A stretch of DNA of 43,863 nucleotides from an uncultured Eubacteriales bacterium (GTDB lineage Bacteria; Bacillota; Clostridia; Oscillospirales; Acutalibacteraceae), in NCBI GenBank assembly GCA_934489735.1, contig CAKSSR010000015.1, forward strand, positions 1-43,863, in the 5' to 3' direction. Shown here in pieces: positions 35,300 to 42,646 of this stretch. The notes under the pieces are model-generated. The model saw only the letters and a list, made by a program, of their open reading frames with translations, made no database searches and was not told the origin of the DNA. The stretch's first letter is position 1. Each line of letters opens with the position of its first letter. A program made the translations under genes and the position numbers.

Positions 35300-36808
35300 T
35301 TATTCTTCAATCTTTGCTTCTTCTGCTGTCTCTTCTATTGGTTCTTCAGCTGTCTCTTCTGCTTTTTCTTCTGTTGGTTCCTCTGCAATTTCTTCTTTAA
35401 CAGCCTCTTCAACTTCTGCAGTTTCTTCATTCTCTTTAGTTGCTTCTTCTACAACTTCTTCTTTTTTATCATTTTCTTCAACAGCTGGTTCTTCTTTTGC
35501 TTCTTCTTTTGCTTCTTCTGCTGGTTTCTCTACTATTACGCTGTTCTCTCTAACTAAATCAATAGCTCTTGCAACTACTATGTCTCTCTTAATATGGTCC
35601 TCGGATATCATTGATTTGATCTTCTCAATGTCTATTACATAATTCTCAGATAAATTCTTATACTCGTTCTCAATATCCTCTTCTGATACCTCTAAATTCT
35701 CTAATTCAGCTATTTTTTCTAAAGCTAAAGAAATCTTTACGCTCTGCTCTGCTTTTGGTCTAAACATGTCTTCAAAAGAATCTCTGTCCATTCCTGAATA
35801 TTGCATATATGTCTCTTCATCTAACCCTTGACCTCTTAATTTGTTAGAGAACTCTTGAATTTGTAATTTGATCTCATTATTAATCATTACTTCCGGTACG
35901 TCAGCTACTACAAGCTCCGCTAACTTCGACATCAATTGACTCTCTTTATCATTCTTTGCGAACTCTTCTTTTCTCTCTATTAGTTTCTTCTTTAAGTCTT
36001 CTTTATACTCGTCTATTGTATCAAATTCGCTTACATCTTTTGCAAATTCGTCATCAAACTCTGGTATCTCTCTAACTTTTATCTCGTGAAGGTGAACTTT
36101 GAATACAGCGTCTTGGCCTGCTAGTGTCTCTTCTGCATAATCTTCTGGGAATTTTACGTTTATATCAAAAGTTTCTTCTACATTGTGACCTATGATCTGA
36201 TCTTCAAATCCTGGGATAAATTGATTGCTTCCTAGCTCAAGAGAAAAGTTTTCTGCTTTTCCTCCGTCAAATGCGTTGCCATCTTTGAATCCTTCAAAGT
36301 CTATATTTACTACGTCACCTTTTTGTGCAGCTCTGTCCTCAACACTTACTAGTCTTGAATTTCTCTTTAATACTGAGTCTATCTCTTTTTGTACATCTTC
36401 TTCAGTTACTTCTGTACTCTTCTCAGTTACTTCTATTCCCTTATACCCTTCAATAGATACCTCTGGATAAGTTGTAACCCTTACTTTGTAATGAAGTCCA
36501 TTTTTGTCTGCTTTAACAAGATCAAAGTCAGCTTTGTCATCTAAAATGCGAAGGTTCGCTTCTTCTGCCGCTTTCATTAATGAACTGTAGTAAACTTCGT
36601 TTATAGCATCTTCGTAGAATAAGTCCTCTCCATAATACTTCTCTACAAAATGACGAGGAGCTTTACCTTTTCTAAATCCCGGTATTACTATCTTCTTGCA
36701 ATTCTTTTTATATGCTTTATCAATTGCTGCAGAAAACTCTTCTCCTCCAACGGTTACTTCAACCTCATATCTATTTGTGTCAACTTTATTGAATGATTTT
36801 AAATACAT
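35300..36808 (-). CDS. tig: Trigger factor with acidic C-terminal extension
   Basis: This 502-residue protein is longer than typical trigger factor (about 430). The N-terminal domain has the ribosome-docking GFRKGKAP motif. The FKBP-like peptidyl-prolyl isomerase domain (about 150-245) and a helical substrate-binding domain follow to about residue 424. The remaining 75-80 residues form a Glu/Ala/Lys-rich, strongly acidic low-complexity tail with EETAEEP-like repeats, which is not part of the usual fold. The protein is a ribosome-associated chaperone for nascent chains. A TTGACT/TAAAAT promoter lies about 175 bases upstream, and the gene heads tig-clpP-clpX. Confidence 0.95.
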   Translation of the reverse strand: MYLKSFNKVDTNRYEVEVTVGGEEFSAAIDKAYKKNCKKIVIPGFRKGKAPRHFVEKYYGEDLFYEDAINEVYYSSLMKAAEEANLRILDDKADFDLVKADKNGLHYKVRVTTYPEVSIEGYKGIEVTEKSTEVTEEDVQKEIDSVLKRNSRLVSVEDRAAQKGDVVNIDFEGFKDGNAFDGGKAENFSLELGSNQFIPGFEDQIIGHNVEETFDINVKFPEDYAEETLAGQDAVFKVHLHEIKVREIPEFDDEFAKDVSEFDTIDEYKEDLKKKLIERKEEFAKNDKESQLMSKLAELVVADVPEVMINNEIKLQIQEFSNKLRGQGLDEETYMQYSGMDRDSFEDMFRPKAEQSVKISLALEKIAELENLEVSEEDIENEYKNLSENYVIDIEKIKSMISEDHIKRDIVVARAIDLVRENSVIVEKPAEEAKEEAKEEPAVEENDKKEEVVEEATKENEETAEVEEAVKEEIAEEPTEEKAEETAEEPIEETAEEAKIEE

Positions 36809-36989
36809 TTTACTTTTATCCCACTACTCGAAATATGGACAACTTTATTTCAATTGAATCTTGAAATATATTGCCGAGTAGATCTCCTTTCTAGTTTTTT
36901 TCTAGTCTCTAGCTTTTAACTTTCGTATTTCCTCGAAATTTAACATTTTCTTTCACTTTCACAAGCATTACTAATCAGCTATTTGTTAT

Positions 36990-37018
36990 ATTTTACTCTT
37001 TTTTCTGCCAATAGTCAA
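36990..37018 (-). promoter_or_regulatory. Promoter of the tig-clpP-clpX cluster
   Basis: On the minus strand TTGACT (37013-37018) and TAAAAT (36990-36995) are separated by 17 bases. It leaves a leader of about 175 bases. I saw no inverted repeat matching a CtsR or CIRCE operator. Confidence 0.6.
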
Positions 37019-37253
37019 GTCCTATCAATTTATTCCTTCAACAACGTGAAAAATATATACAGAAAGTCATCAATATTCTAAATTTTTCTGACTTAGCGCA
37101 ACCTGACTATTAAAATTTTAACCCAAAAGCATTCTATATGATTATATATCTTTTTTTTACTTATTTCAATAGCCAAAATTTAAAAAATATCAATAATTTT
37201 TGACCTTTTGTTAAACAAAACATCGTTAAATGATAATTCGTATAAAAAACCCA

Positions 37254-37282
37254 TTGCAAAAGATTTCATTTTTATGTATAAT
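37254..37282 (+). promoter_or_regulatory. Promoter-like sequence without an assigned gene
   Basis: TTGCAA (37254-37259), a 17-base spacer ending in TG, and TATAAT (37277-37282) form an extended -10 promoter. An AAGGAG site follows about 28 bases later. Confidence 0.5.
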
Positions 37283-37384
37283 AGTATAAAGCAATAAGAA
37301 AATAAATTTAAGGAGCTTGTATTTCTTTTTACTTTGGCTTCTTTTGTCTGCTCAATTCATCCTTGCCATTATTTATTTGTATAA

Positions 37385-37424
37385 AATTTAAAGCATCAAG
37401 ACATGATTTTTAAGTCCTGATGCT
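37385..37424 (-). terminator. Hairpin past the Rpn remnant and LRR gene
   Basis: On the minus strand AGCATCAGGAC pairs with GTCTTGATGCT (one G-U pair) and is followed by TTTAAATTTT. The same position is an A-C mismatch on the plus strand, so the minus strand is the likely orientation. Confidence 0.6.
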
Positions 37425-37432
37425 CTTCTATA

Positions 37433-37580
37433 CTACTTATCATTTATAGTTTTGTCTAATATTTCTTTATCTATTTCAACCATTTTGTTCTCTGGCATTC
37501 CAATCTCAATCAACTTTTCTGCCGTATCAAGCGTTTTTCCATTTTACCTTTCCTTATCGCTGCGATCAGTTATAGGATAT
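37433..37580 (-). pseudogene. Rpn nuclease gene remnant (C-terminal tail)
   Basis: The minus strand reads TLDTAEKLIEIGMPENKMVE and then a short tail ending in a TAG at 37433-37435. This is the typical C-terminal block of Rpn-family nucleases. The preceding RKGKMEK belongs to the Gly/Lys repeat region but is in another frame, so a frameshift lies between. Nothing of the nuclease core remains. Confidence 0.7.
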
Positions 37581-37605
37581 AGTTTGTAATGCTTGTTTTT
37601 TTTCG

Positions 37606-38772
37606 CTATCTTTTTATCGTTGCAAATGGTTCATCATTGCCATCTATATATATATTAAGGTCAACAGTTCTAGGTTTGCCATATGAATCAAACATATCTT
37701 TGATTACACTTGCCATCGGTTCGTCTTTAACTATTATTTTTTCTAATTTCGGACAATCCTCGCAGAAATTATCTCCTATTTTTTCTACGTTTGGTAAGTA
37801 TATTTCTTGCAAACTGTTACATTTTCTAAGTACATTCTTCCCTATAACAGTTACTTGGTTAGTATCTACTTTGGTTGCGCCCATATTATACAATGCATCA
37901 TCATTAATTTTCTTATAAAAATTTGGAGTTGTTGCAAAATCGTATGTATAAATCATTTCTTCCGTGCTACTCAGGTCATCAAACAAAGCGTCTACTATTC
38001 CATCATTGTCATGTATATATACCTGCTTGCATAACTCTGATTTTTTCAATGCTTCTTTGACTCTAACTACCATTTCCTCAATGACATGTACATCCCTGAG
38101 GCTGCGACATCCTACGAATGCCATGTCACCTATTTCTTTCAAGTTTAATAAATATATTTCTTTCAGACTACTGCAACCTAAAAATGCATGGTTCTGTACT
38201 ATCGTTACAGCATTAGTATCTATTGTTGTCAGATTGGTTACAAGTGCAAATGCTGCAGCTGGAATAATACTTTCTAATGCCCTTGCAAAATAATATTGAG
38301 GTACTACAAATTCTTTACCTGTTGCCATCAGTTTTAATTTATCATTGAATAGACATGCATAGTTATTTTTTATCGATATTTTAAATTTTTCTGCAATATA
38401 CATATCAATTCTTTGTTTGAGTCCGCATTCTATTAATTTTTTTATGACTATTTCAGCCATGTCATCATTTTTGACATCTACTTCACACAGTTCTGTACAA
38501 TGTTCAAACACATTTTCTCCGATTTGTTCAACGCTTGGTATAACAAGTGTCTCTAGACAATCACAATCTTTAAATACTGCGTCCTCTATAGCTGTTATAC
38601 CTTTTGCAGTTAGTGATTTTAGTTTAGTATTTCCTTCAAATGCGCCAGCTTTTATGATTCCTTTCCAAGTCTCATCGATATTTACTACCTGATCTGTAGC
38701 TGTTAATGCATTTGCCTGGTCTTTGTTAATATTTCCTGAGATATAATCAATTGTATTATTTAGCATATTCAT
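37606..38772 (-). CDS. BspA-like leucine-rich-repeat protein, short copy (388 residues)
   Basis: GGAAGGATG precedes the ATG (MNMLNNTIDYI), in a leader shared with the paralog at 42255. Repeats of the LRR_5/BspA type fill the protein (TAIEDAVFKDCDCLETLVIP, EQIGENVFEHCTELCEVDV), broken by spacers of the IKKLIECGLKQRIDMYI type. There is no signal peptide or anchor, unlike most BspA-like proteins, so it is either cytoplasmic or secreted without a classical signal. The protein ends right after the IYIDGNDEPFATIK strand. Both paralogs carry a further helical domain of about 90-105 residues there, so this copy is probably truncated. An Rpn remnant lies just beyond its end. Confidence 0.8.
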   Translation of the reverse strand: MNMLNNTIDYISGNINKDQANALTATDQVVNIDETWKGIIKAGAFEGNTKLKSLTAKGITAIEDAVFKDCDCLETLVIPSVEQIGENVFEHCTELCEVDVKNDDMAEIVIKKLIECGLKQRIDMYIAEKFKISIKNNYACLFNDKLKLMATGKEFVVPQYYFARALESIIPAAAFALVTNLTTIDTNAVTIVQNHAFLGCSSLKEIYLLNLKEIGDMAFVGCRSLRDVHVIEEMVVRVKEALKKSELCKQVYIHDNDGIVDALFDDLSSTEEMIYTYDFATTPNFYKKINDDALYNMGATKVDTNQVTVIGKNVLRKCNSLQEIYLPNVEKIGDNFCEDCPKLEKIIVKDEPMASVIKDMFDSYGKPRTVDLNIYIDGNDEPFATIKR

Positions 38773-38811
38773 TTTTAATCATCCTTCCATTTATATTCAT
38801 TGATATATTAT

Positions 38812-38840
38812 ATTATACATAATTACGCAACGATTTTCAA
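38812..38840 (-). promoter_or_regulatory. Promoter of the 388-residue LRR gene
   Basis: On the minus strand TTGAAA (38835-38840) and TATAAT (38812-38817) are separated by 17 bases. The -35 box is preceded by AAAAGTAC, as in the promoter of the paralog at 42327-42353. Confidence 0.65.
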
Positions 38841-38905
38841 GTACTTTTTTAGTCAAATGCTATAGTTATTTCAAATTTTTTATTCCCTGACGATGCTCTC
38901 CCCTT

Positions 38906-39000
38906 CTATTTATTATTTAAGACACTGTCTAATGCTTCCCTGTCTGTTCCAACAATTTAAACTTTTTTGTCCTCTGGCATGCCTATTTTTCTGCTATCTT
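38906..39000 (-). pseudogene. Second Rpn nuclease gene remnant (C-terminal tail)
   Basis: The minus strand reads IGMPEDKKV, a TAA stop, then IVGTDREALDSVLNNK and a TAG. This is the Rpn C-terminal block with an internal stop and a frameshift just before IGMPED. It lies between the LRR gene promoter and the tRNA promoter. Confidence 0.7.
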
Positions 39001-39030
39001 TAAAAAATTTAAAAAATTGAAAATATATGC

Positions 39031-39059
39031 TTGACAAATTGATCCTAATGTGATAAGAT
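39031..39059 (+). promoter_or_regulatory. Promoter of tRNA-Leu
   Basis: TTGACA (39031-39036), a 17-base spacer and TAAGAT (39054-39059) lie 37 bases before the tRNA. Confidence 0.7.
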
Positions 39060-39095
39060 GTAATTACATTAGTTGTGAGTTTGATATAGATTTTC

Positions 39096-39182
39096 GCCGG
39101 AGTGATGGAATTGGCAGACGTGCTGGACTCAAAATCCAGTCCTGGCAACAGGGTGCGGGTTCGACCCCCGCCTCCGGCACCA
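39096..39182 (+). tRNA. tRNA-Leu (anticodon CAA)
   Basis: An 87-base type II tRNA. The acceptor stem GCCGGAG (39096-39102) pairs with CTCCGGC (39172-39178), with A as discriminator and CCA encoded in the DNA. The anticodon stem CTGGA/TCCAG (39123-39139) encloses loop CTCAAAA with anticodon CAA, reading TTG codons. A long variable arm and a GGTTCGACC T-loop are present. Confidence 0.97.
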
Positions 39183-39216
39183 TTTTTTTGTCTTGATATA
39201 GTAAAGGGTGGTAAAT

Positions 39217-39459
39217 ATGTTTGGTAGAATGGTTTTGCATTTAGGCAAGGAGGAACCCAGTAGCTTCACAGTGCCAAGGAATAGAAAGAATTTGAGTGAG
39301 TTAAGAAGCGATGTGCATAGTTTGAGTGATCTGGATGATAATAGAATTTGTTGCTGTTATAGTGATCTTCTTGATCGATTGTTCAAGGGCATTAGGTTGT
39401 CGTTAAATTCTATGAATGATTATTCTGTTGGTATTGAAATTAATAATGAGCAAGTTTGA
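39217..39459 (+). CDS. Small protein of unknown function (80 residues)
   Basis: AAAGGGTGG lies five bases before the ATG at 39217; a GTG at 39208 is inside that site. The product has a polar N-terminal half and a possible amphipathic helix (YSDLLDRLFKGIRLSLNS) with a CCC triplet just before it. It begins 35 bases after the tRNA and ends before a strong terminator, so it is probably transcribed together with tRNA-Leu. I do not recognise it. There is no signal peptide. Confidence 0.6.
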   Translation: MFGRMVLHLGKEEPSSFTVPRNRKNLSELRSDVHSLSDLDDNRICCCYSDLLDRLFKGIRLSLNSMNDYSVGIEINNEQV

Positions 39460-39506
39460 TTTTTATTAATAGATTGTTTAAGATTTTGTTTGTATTGCAA
39501 ATTTTT

Positions 39507-39544
39507 ATCAGTTGATAGAGGTTTTCTACCAACTGATTTTTTTC
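39507..39544 (+). terminator. Terminator of the tRNA-Leu/small-protein transcript
   Basis: ATCAGTTGATAGA (39507-39519) pairs with TCTACCAACTGAT (39525-39537), one mismatch and a 5-base loop, followed by TTTTTTT. Confidence 0.8.
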
Positions 39545-39566
39545 ATGGAATTTAATTTTCTTAACA

Positions 39567-40268
39567 TTATATTTTCCCTATTATAAAATTATCCATCTCT
39601 TTAAAATAGCCGAAATCGAAGTCTGCATGTTGAAAATCTTCCTTAAAAGTATAACCTGGATCAGAGTTCACTATAGCTCCTAATATTTTATCATTTTCAT
39701 CAAGTGTATCATATCCTTTTTCTTCTTTTTCATCCTCTTTGAGACTACTTTCATAAGCATCCCTATCTTTTCCTTCTGCAACTTTAAAAAATAGGCTTTT
39801 CCCTACTATATCTCGCATAGTTGAATCGTTCAGATATTCAGATAATCTCATTGCCAAATTTGACCTAAATTGATAGGTTGCTTCTTTATTTGCTTCTTTA
39901 TTTGCTTCTTCTGGTTCAACTTCTGATTCAACTGCTGATTCAACCTCTAATTTAACTAACTCACCTAGATACTCGGTAAGAGATGGTTCTTCTGACCAAA
40001 GTTTTTTTAATGCTTCTAATGCTACATCTACATGATAGCATATCAAATCCTGCTTTTCTATAAAATTACGGTACTCAGGAAGTTTATTCCTACTATCCTG
40101 GCAAATACAATCGTCTAGTCCTTCAGTTTTCACTCCATTCGAATAGTTAATGTAATGCTTAAGCATTACCTCTCCCATTTCTTTTATAAATTTTTCGGCA
40201 ATATCATTAGTAATATAGTCTTTAGCGAGTTTTTCGCTTCTTAATTGTTTCTCAGATTCTTCTAACAT
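39567..40268 (-). CDS. Acidic protein of unknown function (233 residues)
   Basis: GAAAGGAATG precedes the ATG, and a near-consensus promoter lies at 40301-40329. The protein is acidic and predicted mostly helical (KLAKDYITNDIAEKFIKEMG at the start), without signal peptide or membrane segment. A Glu/Val/Ala-rich linker with NKEANKEA repeats lies near residues 110-130, dividing it into two parts. I do not recognise either part. It lies between tRNA-Leu and the LRR genes and could be a cytoplasmic partner of those proteins, but only proximity suggests that. Confidence 0.75.
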   Translation of the reverse strand: MLEESEKQLRSEKLAKDYITNDIAEKFIKEMGEVMLKHYINYSNGVKTEGLDDCICQDSRNKLPEYRNFIEKQDLICYHVDVALEALKKLWSEEPSLTEYLGELVKLEVESAVESEVEPEEANKEANKEATYQFRSNLAMRLSEYLNDSTMRDIVGKSLFFKVAEGKDRDAYESSLKEDEKEEKGYDTLDENDKILGAIVNSDPGYTFKEDFQHADFDFGYFKEMDNFIIGKI

Positions 40269-40300
40269 TTTAAATCATTCCTTTCATCAATATTATATAT

Positions 40301-40329
40301 ATTATAACATATTATTTTAATTAAGTCAA
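40301..40329 (-). promoter_or_regulatory. Promoter of the acidic protein gene
   Basis: On the minus strand TTGACT (40324-40329) and TATAAT (40301-40306) are separated by 17 bases, with TG just before the -10 box region. The ATG is about 33 bases downstream. Confidence 0.7.
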
Positions 40330-40405
40330 TGATTTTTTGTTTAATTTTCATTCTTTTTTTGTCATCCATTTTGCCTTCTTCTGATCATTCATATAGCTTT
40401 GTCAA

Positions 40406-40547
40406 TTGCTTTCAATTTATATAATAAAGAACTTAACCGAAGGCTATCCACTTGATAACCTTTGCTTCTTTCCGGCTAACTTTTAGTTGTCTATTTCAGA
40501 CATAACCTTATCAATCATTGACTCTATTTCTGATTCTGGAAGACTTT
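40406..40547 (-). repeat. 142-bp duplicated 3' end of LRR genes, copy 1
   Basis: It covers the last 22 codons or so of the LRR gene plus its 3' flank and terminator. It matches 42505-42646 with only four differences, a much higher identity than the rest of the two genes, which suggests gene conversion. Confidence 0.9.
40440..40462 (-). terminator. Hairpin after the 590-residue LRR gene
   Basis: On the minus strand AAGGTTATC pairs with GATAGCCTT (one G-U pair, 5-base loop), with a moderately T-rich downstream sequence. It is conserved at 42539-42561. Confidence 0.55.
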
Positions 40548-42255
40548 CGCCAGATAATCCACTAATCCAGTATATGATATATGACATACGCAGGCCTTGA
40601 TCATATTTTCTTAGTACAGATAACAACCCTTCTATATATTTTACATCCATATTTAAATATTCTGTTGCTACTTTACTTATAATTAATATAGAGGTTTCTA
40701 TATTAATCAAAGGGTCATCTTTTTTTATTTTGAAGAAAGGCTCACTTTGACCCTCAACATATATGCTAACGTCACTGTTACTAGATCTGTTTTCATTATA
40801 TGAAATAAGTAATTCTTTAATTTTATTTGCCATTGGTTCGTCTTTGACTGTTATTTTTTCTAAATTCGGACACTCAAAGCAAAGTCCAAAGCCTATTTCT
40901 TCTACCCTTGGCATATATATTTCTCTCAAGTTGTCACAGTTTGAACATACAAACTTTCCTATACTTGTTACTTTATTTGTATTTATTTTAGTTATGCTTG
41001 AAAGTCTAAATGCATTGTCATCAATTTTTATATAGTATCCTGGAATTTCTATACTATCGTCCGATATCCAGCCTTCATTCCTTTCCATAGCTTCTTTAAT
41101 CATATCTTTACTCAACTCATTATGTAAACAATCTACAACTGTGCCATTAACATGTATATATACCTGTTGAGATAAGCCTGATTCTATCAATACCTCTCTA
41201 ATTCTGCTTACCATATCATCACGAACATGTACATTGCAGAGACTTTCGCATCCTTTAAATACTTCTTTCCCTATTTCTTTTACATTTGGTAGATATATTT
41301 CTTCAAGGTTTTCGCAGCCTTCAAATGCTTTATCTTCTATAATTGCTATCGCATTGGTATCAAGTCTTTGAAGGTTATGTGCATTTGACAGCGAGTTACT
41401 TGGGAGAACATATTCTAAGTCGCCTGTAAAATCATAATGAGGAAGTATGAAGTCATTACCTCTCACTATTGGATTAAATCTGCTATGGAGTTTTAAGCAA
41501 GATAGACATGCCTGATTATTTTTTATAGATATTTTATAACCATCATATTTGATATATATATCAATTTCTTGCCTGAGTCCAGATGCTATCAAATTTTTTA
41601 TAACTATTTCAGCCATATTTTCATTTCCTACCTCTACAGCACGTAGTCCTGTACAATTTTCAAATGCATTTCCTTCTTCTATGGTTGTTATTCCTGAAAT
41701 CCACAGTGATTTTAGGTTATCTATGTCTTTAAATGCTCCAGCTGAAACAACACTTGCTGTCATTCCAGTGAATCGATATTCTGGCGCTTCAAGCTCACCG
41801 TATCTTATTAATTCTGGAACTTTATCGTTGAATATATAGTTGCAATTATTTTTTATAGATATCTTAAATTTTCCTTGAATATATATATCAATTCTTTGCT
41901 CAAGTCCGCAATCTGTTATTTTCTTTATTATTGTTCCAGCTATGTACTCATTTGCTGCATCCACTTTACATAGACTTTTACAATTTTTAAATACGTTTTC
42001 TCCAACCCGTTCAATATTGGGCGCAATAATTGTCTCCAAACATGTACAGTCTTCAAATGCCCCGTCTTCTATGCTTGTTATCTCATTAGTATTTATTGAT
42101 ACTAGCTCAGTAATTCCTTTAAAAGCTCCTGCTTTTATGCTTCCTTTCCAGTTGTCTTCAATAGTTACTTCTGAAGTTTCTTTTACTAACGAAATTGCTT
42201 TGTCTCTGTAAACATTCCCCAATATGTAATCCTTTGCATTATTTAGCATATTCAT
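40483..42255 (-). CDS. BspA-like leucine-rich-repeat protein (590 residues)
   Basis: GGAAGGATG lies before the ATG (MNMLNNAKDYIL). It has about six LRR_5-type repeats (ITSIEDGAFEDCTCLETII, KEIGKEVFKGCESLCNVHV), grouped in three blocks. Each block is followed by a spacer containing IKKITDCGLEQRIDIYIQGK and ISIKNN. The C-terminal 95 residues are a separate helical domain ending in ESLPESEIESMIDKVMSEID. No signal peptide or anchor is present. LRR_5 proteins in other bacteria bind host proteins or act as internal scaffolds; the role here is unknown. The promoter at 42327 and the shared leader tie it to the other two LRR genes. Confidence 0.85.
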   Translation of the reverse strand: MNMLNNAKDYILGNVYRDKAISLVKETSEVTIEDNWKGSIKAGAFKGITELVSINTNEITSIEDGAFEDCTCLETIIAPNIERVGENVFKNCKSLCKVDAANEYIAGTIIKKITDCGLEQRIDIYIQGKFKISIKNNCNYIFNDKVPELIRYGELEAPEYRFTGMTASVVSAGAFKDIDNLKSLWISGITTIEEGNAFENCTGLRAVEVGNENMAEIVIKNLIASGLRQEIDIYIKYDGYKISIKNNQACLSCLKLHSRFNPIVRGNDFILPHYDFTGDLEYVLPSNSLSNAHNLQRLDTNAIAIIEDKAFEGCENLEEIYLPNVKEIGKEVFKGCESLCNVHVRDDMVSRIREVLIESGLSQQVYIHVNGTVVDCLHNELSKDMIKEAMERNEGWISDDSIEIPGYYIKIDDNAFRLSSITKINTNKVTSIGKFVCSNCDNLREIYMPRVEEIGFGLCFECPNLEKITVKDEPMANKIKELLISYNENRSSNSDVSIYVEGQSEPFFKIKKDDPLINIETSILIISKVATEYLNMDVKYIEGLLSVLRKYDQGLRMSYIIYWISGLSGESLPESEIESMIDKVMSEIDN

Positions 42256-42326
42256 TTTTAATCATCCTTCCTTTTGTTTAAAAATTTCTGAACCGTTCAT
42301 CTAATATATTTACGGCTCTATGTAAT

Positions 42327-42353
42327 ATTATATATATATATATATATTGTCAA
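42327..42353 (-). promoter_or_regulatory. Promoter of the 590-residue LRR gene
   Basis: On the minus strand TTGACA (42348-42353) preceded by AAAAAGTAC is followed by an alternating AT run and TATAAT (42327-42332), a 15-base spacer. The (AT)n spacer is prone to slippage, so its length may vary between cells. Confidence 0.5.
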
Positions 42354-42406
42354 GTACTTTTTGTTTAAAAACCATAGGTGACTCGAGTTTCTCTATAAGC
42401 CTGGAT

Positions 42407-42447
42407 AAAAAAATCTCAGCCCAAGCCATCCTGTTCGATGACCTGAG
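42407..42447 (-). terminator. Second terminator-like hairpin downstream of the right-edge LRR gene
   Basis: On the minus strand CTCAGGTCATC pairs with GATGGC and CTGAG around a 6-base loop, with a bulged TTGGG, followed by ATTTTTTT. Confidence 0.55.
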
Positions 42448-42504
42448 CCACTTGTTTTTCTAAATTTAGATTAATTTTTTAATTATTTGCTATTGCTTCG
42501 TCAC

Positions 42505-42646
42505 TTGCTTTCAATTTATATAATAAAGGACTTAACCGAAGGCTATCCACTCGATAACCTTTGCTTCTTTCCGGCTAACTTTTAGTTGTCTATTTCAGAC
42601 ATAGCCTTATTAATCATTGACTCTATTTCTGATTCTGGAAGACTTT
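42505..42646 (-). repeat. 142-bp duplicated 3' end of LRR genes, copy 2
   Basis: Near-identical partner of 40406-40547. It contains the end of the right-edge LRR gene and its hairpin at 42539-42561. Confidence 0.9.
42539..42561 (-). terminator. Hairpin after the right-edge LRR gene
   Basis: It has the same nine-pair stem as 40440-40462, with one base changed in the loop. Confidence 0.55.

Larger units (their letters stand above)
37019..37432. other. Intergenic region with a possible small plus-strand transcript
   Basis: A strong-looking plus-strand promoter (37254-37282) is followed by AAGGAG at 37310-37315. There are only short hydrophobic reading frames without a properly spaced ATG, GTG or TTG. 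A hairpin at 37392-37424 closes the region. It could be a small RNA or a very short membrane peptide gene. Confidence 0.35.
42256..42504. other. Intergenic region between two LRR genes
   Basis: It holds the promoter of the 590-residue gene with a long alternating AT run, and a second minus-strand terminator-like hairpin. A minus-strand open stretch at about 42340-42455 has no start or ribosome binding site. No gene is supported. Confidence 0.5.

Noticed and set aside
42340..42455. Minus-strand open stretch of more than 35 codons between two LRR genes
   Set aside because: No start codon with a ribosome binding site; it overlaps a terminator hairpin and the LRR promoter.
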